A stretch of DNA of 64,000 bases, taken from assembly GCA_050084515.1 (NCBI GenBank), contig CM114274.1:25048001-25112000 (forward strand), read 5' to 3'. This document shows, one piece after another, positions 56,865 to 64,000 of the stretch. The number at the start of each line of letters is the position of its first letter. Position 1 is the first letter of the stretch. A model generated the notes under the pieces. That model saw nothing but the letters and a program-made list of their open reading frames with translations, made no database searches and was not told the origin of the DNA. The position numbers and the translations under genes are program-made. This DNA comes from Blasia pusilla. Taxonomy: Eukaryota > Marchantiophyta > Marchantiopsida > Blasiales.

Positions 56865-59800
56865 ATGATGAACAGGGAGGGAATGCATCGCGTGCTGAGG
56901 CCGAGTGAATTTTGGAGGGCGGAGCCGGATCTGAGGAGACAGAGGACGTTGTCGAAGCAATCGAATTTGCCGGCGGGGTGGGTGGAGGAGGACGATTTGA
57001 AGAGGGAGAGGGAGGAGGACCGTGATCCGAGAAGGCAATCCACGCAGCTTTCGAAGAGGGAGTCGGTCTCCAGGAGAATCGAGGCCCCGGGGGCCGAGTC
57101 CTCTCCGTCTCTGGAACCGAAGGCCGATGACGCGTTCATGAATTCCACAGGCGCAGGAGAAGAGCCAGACGGAATGGGGTTGCCCGTCCAGCAGGACGAA
57201 TCCGATGGGGAGCATCCGCCCGCCCTTCTCACCTCCTCGCCCCTCGAATCGGAGGATCCGCTCTCCAATGTTCGCCGTAACCCTGGAGGCGGTGCGGATG
57301 CTCAATCCACTAGTCACCTCGATTCCGGAGGCGGGGAGGACGCTCAAAGCAGTGCTGCTGCCGATGAGAGCGCGACGATTTATGCCAAGCTATATCGGCG
57401 TCGCAGCTCTTCTGCACTTGGGCCGCAAGACGAATCTGACCTTCTCAGGTGACTGCAGCGGGGCAATCTCATTGTCTGGAGGAAGGTTGGGGTTGCATGT
57501 GGGTCTGGCTGAGAGACACTAGGGCAGAGAAGGATCTCGGGGTGTGCAGGCTCGAATCCGTAGAAGCGAGAGATTTGCAATCGCAATCTCAACGGAAAAC
57601 CACAAGTCCGCGATTGAGTGAGTGACTGTCGTAAACGAGACAAGGTCATCAATCTATCGACTTCCATCGTCACGAGCGATCTTAGCGGAATGAACGCGTG
57701 CGCATAATCGTCAAGTGCACGGGGATCTGAAGGACCAGAGAACGAAGTAATTTGTCGTCCATGGAAACGCATGGGATTCTACTCATTGAGTATTGCCTGT
57801 GTAGCTTTGATCAGTTCATTCTCTGGGTCCTTTGGATCCTTGTGCACTTGGAGAGACAGGTCCATCTATCTATCAACTTCAGTGCTCGCCGGGAATCTGA
57901 GCAGAATGAATCCGGATGTATGACCCAAGAGAAACCCAAGAGAGATAGGTACAAAGAGAGTGTGAGTGGACAGTCTTCCTCCTCACTTGTTACCCTAAGA
58001 AAATGAGAGCAGCGGAAGGGGAAGCCATAACTACTAACTTGAGCGATAATTTGATCAAAATCTTCCTATCTAGTGCAGAGAGTGGAACAGAAAGAGGAAA
58101 GAAGAGCTGCGATTGAGACCGGACAAGTCGAAAGAGGAACATCAACAGGTAACGCTGAAATTTGATTCAGGATGGATTGTGGTTGTTGCAGCTGGGATCT
58201 AACTGTGGGACTAGCCGATGATCCAATCATCGTGAACAACCTATTCATCTGCTTCCGTAATACTCACACATGCGACGAAAGTTTGGGCCCACAGGTTCTG
58301 GAACAAGCTAAGAAAGATATAAATACTTTCTACGCCCAACGCTCAGCCGAGATGCAAGCCAAAAAATTAAGCAATCGGTGAGCGGCAACTTAACGCAGCG
58401 CTGCTGGCTTCTGTGAGGTCAGACTGTTAGTTCGTTTCCTACCTCTTTAGATTGGCCGGTAAGATACCAAACTGAAGTGATGCTTTATGTAAATTCAGCT
58501 TGCGAAATGCATTGTATCTCCTCTCCAAGCAGAAAATGAGGAATTTCGAGTCAACTTTCTTGGAAGAAATACCCAATAGCTTGGTGAAATCACAAGCACA
58601 CTGTGGCACAACAATTCTAAACCCATCTTCCTCCTCGGCTTGGATTGACTCAGAGAGAAGGAGAGAGTGTTCAATGCAGAAAACAGTCGTGCCAGGGACC
58701 CCAAGATCCCCGTAAATCTCTGGGAGGTGGTTGTATCTTTGATCAAACTGGAAATTAATTCCCCTCTCGACGACAGCAAGACCAAGGGTGCCCGCAAGAG
58801 CTCCACTACTCCTCCGAATCAGAGAAGCAAATCTACAAGCCCCCCTGCAACACCTTCGAAACAGAACCCACTAGAAAGCCCCGCTTCTCTCCTGCTCATG
58901 AGCCACTCAAAGTCTGCAGGATCCCCAAAGGCCCCAACATCCACATCCAGGCAAGGAAAATCCAAACGCGGGGGAGGTAAGGACATGGACAACACCGATG
59001 GAGAAGATGAAGCCGAGGCCAAGCCATACGTGAAGGTTAAAGACGTAAGCCGCATGAGAGAGGTACAGCTCCAGTTTCCTCATCCACATGTTCCTTTGGA
59101 TGAGTTGTGTGCAGTTGGTATGAACCGTCACAAAAGCACTCACTCGAAGTCCCCTCATTGAAAAGAACAACACTCCATGAGAATCACAATCTTTACCAGA
59201 CACTCTATCATGCTTTTCCGTGGCTACCAAGAGAACAACTGTCGATGAGAATCACGATCTCCACCCGACGGTGCTTTCCCTTTGCTAAACTTTTGATGAT
59301 CTCTGTCTGGCATGGCCAAGTTTCAAGCGAATTCAAGAGGAGTATGAGGTCTGAGTAGTACTGCGACTGCTTAGCCTCCTGTTACACCGCCAGGAAGACT
59401 GACCGCATTCGACATTTTCTGTTGCAGATTCTCATCAAACTCAAGAACAAACCCTACAACTTCATGTGACATATACCACCGAATCTATGGTTGGCGCAGA
59501 GTGGCTCTCTCTAAGTGTATCCTTTGCACCAATAACTTCGAAACTCACTCGCCAATGGCCCTCGAGGCTTGCGGCGCATGGCTTTCCACAGCCTCTGCCC
59601 AAAGCGAGATGAATAGATTCCCAGAGCGAAACTGCCAGAACAGCTAGCTAGTTGCAAAAGGAGCTTAGTGTAAGCTCGGCAAAACAAGTCGGCCAGAGAT
59701 TTCTCCACGAACTTCTTGTTTCATCGACTGTGCGGAGGACATAGATCACCGAGAGGTCGACGACTGTACCTATCTTAACATTGCATGTGCTGGGGCGTTC

Positions 59801-61252
59801 CTTCTAAGTTCTCACATGTCATCTCCTTGGCTATCTTTTGAAACACTGGATAACTGGGCGGTCGTGCCAAATTGGATAATCCTCTCGTCATAATTCTACA
59901 TCGAATTCTTCCTGCTCATGCTGATCGCACTTGATGACTCTGATGGTCTGGTTCATTAAACATTACAAAAAGGGGGTGTGTATATATATAAACGCCTGGC
60001 CCCGGGTGAATTGGGTAACGATAGACGTTAATTTTTAATCCATGCACTATGCACAGGACAAACAACTTAGTGTCAGAAGACGAATTCTTCCTGACAAAAC
60101 ACTGCGATAAAGACGTCATTACACCCAAAAACTTATTATTGGATGAAGAAAAAGGTCAATACCCGATTCGGAAGGTCGTGACCACGTTCGAGCTCATGAA
60201 GGCCACCCAGGATGTAAATTCAGAATGTGCCCAGAAACTGGATGTTCACCTTGTGGCTGACAAACGAGCACTAAACTTAAAAGAGGCTCAGTGATTAATA
60301 CTTGGCAAGCTCAAGATTAGATGGCTATTCGATCCACAGGATGAGCTCAGTGTCGTTTGTGCTTTCTGCCATCGTGCGCACTGAACCTCCTGTTCCTTTT
60401 TTCTCAAGTGACCAGAAGTCTGGCTCAAAATTACTTGCATTCTATTCACAGACACTACGAACCCTGCGCTGAGAATCAGTACTACTGCCTTGCACAAACG
60501 TGATCAAGTAAACCTTTCAAAGCTCCTAGAATCAGAAAGGCTGGCTGACCGACTGCTCCAAAAGGAAGCCAGCTCAAACCGTCTTACCTTTTGTAGCGAG
60601 AACTCTTCAATAGGATTACGTGAAAGCGATCCCCCAAACGACCACCACCAGTATCCAGAACGAAAGACGAGATAAAACTAACAGAAATCTTGTCAGGCTT
60701 GTTGTTGACTGAAAGTCGGGAAACACAACCTCTCGACTGGTGCAGACTTTCCTTGTCCAATGCAGATACATCAGTGTGATGGGGCAGAATGTCGTGAATA
60801 GCTTGACAAGTGGTCGACTCACGAAAAAAACGCAGTAATATGACTTTATGTTGGTCAATAACTAATGGCATGGTTAATGATCGGGATTAGTGGTCCATCT
60901 CTCACTATTTTCTTACTATAATTACTCATCCTATGGATTTGGAGAAAACGCCAGGACTTCTAGACATATTCCAGAATTCCTTGTGTGGCCAAATTACCAG
61001 AAGAGTGGAGGGATGAGTGCCAATCAACAAGAGAAAATGTAAGAGCAAGCCTGTTCATCAGACTCTTGCAAAAAGTTTTCAAAGAGGACGTTTGCCACCA
61101 TAAGTGCCGTCTCCAAGAGGAAAGAGCTTCGAGCCACTGCCATGATGCATGAAGTCAATAAATACCTCTGCAGTTTGTTGGCACCAAAACTTGATGAGAG
61201 GATAACCTTTGCAAAGCAGGTCACCGTACAAGCTTTGAAGGCTACCAACTAA
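56865..61252 (+). CDS. Unidentified multi-exon host gene
   Basis: I do not recognise the product. A chain of exons joins in phase: 56,865-57,448 (start MMNREGMHRVL; charged, disordered), 58,192-58,377 (DDPIIVNNLF then LEQAKKDINTFYAQRSAEM, coiled-coil-like) and 58,499-58,583 (LRNALYLLSKQKMRNFEST). Further likely coding blocks, whose joins I could not settle, are 58,706-59,050 (NLWEVVVSLIKLEI, then Ser/Lys-rich and acidic), about 59,429-59,470, 60,058-60,291 (NLVSEDEFFLTKHCDKD) and 61,041-61,252, ending ITFAKQVTVQALKATN and TAA. Acceptors ending TTGCAG or TTCAG are seen at several of these. The long acidic/basic middle and helical parts suggest a nuclear or scaffold protein, but that is only an impression. 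The minus strand over exon 1 is also open, so the strand of exon 1 rests on the in-phase splice to exon 2. Confidence 0.45.
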
Positions 61253-62268
61253 ACACATCCATGGACATGCAAGAAAACAGATGATTACCGACCACAGACC
61301 GATTGAAGCTAGCTCTACATTCTCAATTAAACAGAAGTCTCCCTAAATTTCAACCAAATTATCTCTTGTAACACTGAAAATTTGGCAAATTCACCAAGGA
61401 TCATCAAGCATCAGACAAGTAGCTTGAATGTAGCTCGAGTCCGACATTGTTAACCGACCATCTCATATAAGTCCCAAGCGTCACATGGAAAAAAAACTCT
61501 CAATATGCTTTGCAATATTTCCTTCCACAAATTCTGAAAGGGAGTGTCAGACTTCTCTGACACTAACTACAGCAACAGGGATGTAATGTCCTCGTAATAT
61601 GACACAAAACCTAAACACTAGAGCGCCTCTGCACTTCACTTGATTTCTTCAAGGTCCAAGCACCAACTTCTAGATCTCTGTGACAAAATCTTCTGTGATT
61701 GTTCACTCTACAGTGCTTAAAGAACTTACATCTACCACCACTGTACATCGTACTACTTCTACCACCCCTATACATTGTACTCGTTGTGTCCCTTAGTGTG
61801 CCACTGTCACCTCTATCGTTACTCCGATGGACAAGACATACCATATTGTTGTCCGCTTCTCAAGTGGAGATGAGGGCAAAATTTGTTAGACAGCAATAAT
61901 TCCTGTTTGAAGGAAGAGTGAATAAAAGGCTTCCTCTCCATCCGTCTCCAATGTACACGAGGCTCCATGCCTTCTCCGAGTCCCAACTTGGCACCTGTGA
62001 CTGATTCGTGTAGTGGCCGTGAATAAAAATTAGCCCATCGTACTCCCAGGTAGACTTGGAGCTTATTTTCTTCGAACTTTCTCCTGAAAGTTTTCGAAGA
62101 CAGCCCCATCATTTGTTTATCAGGTGGCTATATCTCCATTGTGTAGTCGACCGAGGGCTCTGAATTCGCCCGGTGGCTTGAACTGCTAAAACCTTGTTTC
62201 AGAACCTCAACCTCAAAATTGTACAGCTTCGCCTCGCCCACTCTAGCTCCCACCGGCATTCTGTGACT
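61253..62268. other. Intergenic region between convergent genes
   Basis: AT-rich DNA between the 3' ends of the unidentified gene (plus) and the INO80D-like gene (minus). A short imperfect repeat with CCACC(A/C)CTGTACATCGTACT occurs at about 61,735-61,780. No gene is called. Confidence 0.4.
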
Positions 62269-63796
62269 CTAGGTGACTGCTCCAGCGACGGCCAAAGAGG
62301 GAGCACCGCTGCCCTTGAGCTGGCCACCGATGTCTTTCTCGCATTGTAGTTTCACCAATGCGGTGTTGGTCAAGGTGGACTGGGACGAGACTCCGGTCCC
62401 TCCCAGAAGCGCCTCCTCATCGTTTTCCAGCTGTGCTGCCAGAACTGTCTTTCTCTGGAAAGCCCGGCGTTTGTTCTGAATTTCGTGGACGTACTGCGAA
62501 ATAATCAGGTGCAGTTTTGGGTTTGCCTTGGGGCCTCCCGGTAACACCTTTTTCAAAGACCGTGATGCTTGCCTCTGCGCTTGGTGAAAATGCTGCCCGC
62601 ATAGGGGAGGAACAACAGCTCGCAGGACCGGCCTCCCGCAGACGGTGGTGGCACCGCTTTGACCCCTGTTGTGAAAGGTCAGCCCACAAATTTTGTTCAA
62701 TCTCAGTCTGTGAAGTCGGACGTCTTCGTCATCCACCCGACACTTCTTCCATCACATTGCCATAGTAAGCTCACCTAGACGTTGCAAGTAAGGGCAGAAG
62801 CTACAAATGGCCACTCTCAGAGGAATCATTGTAAAGATTCAGAGTAAGTGGCACGAATTCAATGCAGGAGAGACCGACAATCCGCTGGGAACAACCCCGG
62901 AGCCGGATTTGGACCCAGCGAGGGCAAGAATGATGAATTCCCCAGCTGCAACAAAAGAAGAAGCCAAAACGCAACACGCACAACTACCGAAGGGCGAAAG
63001 AAGGCTACTTGAATTGCTTCCGCTGCGAAGGGCCATTCTCGACGGCGAGAGCAGCCCTGCACATACCTAGGGGACGCGCAAGTGCCAATCAGAACAAGAA
63101 AGAGAAATGGGAGGAGAGGGCGGAGAAGGAAAAGGAGAGAGAGGGAACACACGTGCGAATTACGAAGGAACAAGGTTTATACAACCGCTGCCGAGGCTCC
63201 AAGAGAATGTGCGCAAAACAGAAAACACTGAGCGGTAACGGCTTTGTCGAACATCCTTGTGCCCCGCAGTGCAAATTTTCGGCATTTCCTCTCTCCGGTT
63301 CCCTCATTCCATCTCCACCATCTTCTCCGTGTCTCACAGGCCCTTCTCGCTCCCTCTCCCCGCTCTCCACATCATCTCGCCATCCGCTCTTCCCGTGTCG
63401 CAGATAGAACCGCCTGTACTTGGACCGCATCTCTTCCAACAACCCCCAGTACTGCGTTCTGTAAAGCTTCATCAATTGCCGTACTCTCTTCGCCCTCCTC
63501 TGAATCACTTCGTCCACTGTGAGCGCATCCGTTCGCCTGAGCACTTCATCCTCCACGACACCCTCCACGGACGACTCGCATCTGTAGTCCGACTCGCTGT
63601 CGGACGCCTCGGAGTTGTCGCAGCGACTGCAGCTGTCGTTCGTGGCCGTGGGCCGAGCGGGATCCGAAGCGGGCTTTTTGCTCGGAGGAGCCTCCGTTAT
63701 GGGGTCGGTGGATGATGGAGCCGCGGAGGAAGTGAGATTGGGCGAGATTGAAGCCAATCGCTTCACAAGCTTCGTCTGTTTGCTCGTGCTTCCCAT
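62269..63796 (-). CDS. INO80 complex subunit D-like / KANL2-like protein, 2 exons
   Basis: Probably a chromatin-remodelling or histone-acetyltransferase complex subunit acting in the nucleus. Exon 1 is 63,796-63,153 and exon 2 is 62,707-62,269 on the minus strand, giving 360 residues with the splice in phase. The start MGSTSKQTKLV is chosen because the upstream in-frame sequence is a hydrophobic run encoded by low-complexity A/T DNA. The protein has a helical segment RRAKRVRQLMKLYRTQYWGLL, then the first zinc motif CGAQGCSTKPLPLSVFCFAH and YKPCSFVIR, and after the intron CGLTFHN, TVCGRPVLRAVVPPLCGQH and QNKRRAFQRK. This Cys/His pattern is the C3Hc3H-type domain found in INO80D and KANL2. The two names describe related families that I cannot separate here. 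Confidence 0.85.
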
Positions 63797-63956
63797 CTCT
63801 TCCCACTTCCAGCAAAACGAAAACGAAGACGAAAAAAAACACCAAAAAAAAACAAAATCAAAAAAAAGGGAAAATCTCAGACTGTGAGCGTGCGTCACGA
63901 ACAAACCCTCCCTTCCCGCAAATCTTCCTGCTCTCTTTCCTTCCACAGTTACGCCA
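63797..63956. promoter_or_regulatory. Short presumed bidirectional promoter
   Basis: About 160 bases between the INO80D-like start (minus strand) and a possible plus-strand start. It contains an A-rich stretch (63,826-63,865), which is the 5' leader of the minus-strand gene. No TATA box seen. Confidence 0.35.
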
Positions 63957-64000
63957 ATGCCGCCCGACGAATCCCCCTCCGTTTCCGCCCCGTCTCCCTC
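63957..64000 (+). CDS. Possible first codons of a divergent gene (cut by window end)
   Basis: ATG at 63,957 opens a frame MPPDESPSVSAPSP that runs off the window. The GC-rich Pro/Ser composition and the position next to a likely shared promoter suggest a host gene start, but 14 codons cannot settle it. Confidence 0.25.
   Translation, partial: MPPDESPSVSAPSP

Noticed and set aside
56297-57268. A 323-codon minus-strand gene over the GC-rich block
   Set aside because: It has low-complexity Ser/Pro composition and no domain. The plus strand there ends in a splice donor that joins in phase to the next exon, so the minus frame is probably a shadow.
1-64000. CRISPR arrays, operons or other prokaryotic features
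   Set aside because: Nothing of the kind is present. Spliced genes, LTR elements and Helitrons show that this is plant nuclear DNA.

Overview
The window is nuclear DNA of a green plant. Split genes with GT-AG introns encode plant-type proteins, and they sit among decayed Ty3/gypsy retrotransposons, solo terminal repeats and Helitrons. I cannot name the species. The TE-rich setting and a cytosine methyltransferase carried inside a Ty3 element would suit a non-seed land plant or a charophyte relative, but that is inference.

Layout. 1-12.7 kb: nested, decayed Ty3 elements, with a minus-strand remnant (about 1.96-6.5 kb) of an unusual Ty3 family and a Ty3 element (6.6-11.5 kb) interrupted by a 619-bp solo terminal unit. 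12.7-21.5 kb: the best copy of the unusual family, in the order gag (two zinc knuckles), protease-like region, C5 DNA methyltransferase, reverse transcriptase/RNase H, DDE integrase, PHD finger. 21.5-26.4 kb: an inverted solo unit, Helitron ends and a complete 209-bp non-autonomous Helitron. 26.7-36.6 kb: a host island with a membrane-anchored aspartic protease gene (12 exons, 681 aa, intact) and an ADP-glucose phosphorylase gene (3 exons, 344 aa, intact), both on the plus strand. 36.6-40 kb: AT-rich DNA with a minisatellite and a TTGCAA-rich tract. 40-47 kb: a chromodomain Ty3 element with a canonical initiator-Met primer-binding site, split by two later insertions. 47.4-56.1 kb: Helitron DNA with a decayed Rep/PIF1-helicase gene. 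56.2-64 kb: a second host island with an unidentified multi-exon gene (plus strand), an INO80D/KANL2-like chromatin gene (minus strand) and perhaps the first codons of a divergent gene at the right edge.

The most notable system is the Ty3 family with both a DNMT3-like methyltransferase and a PHD finger. Two diverged copies keep the same domain order, so the architecture belongs to the family and is not an accident of one insertion. Its terminal sequences are arranged oddly: the promoter-bearing segment (A) is at the 5' end, the other part of the repeat (B) follows the polypurine-like tract, and 619-bp and 1,667-bp A...B units are found with 4-bp target duplications. No copy of the family here is intact. 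All exon calls were made by reading the sequence, without transcripts.
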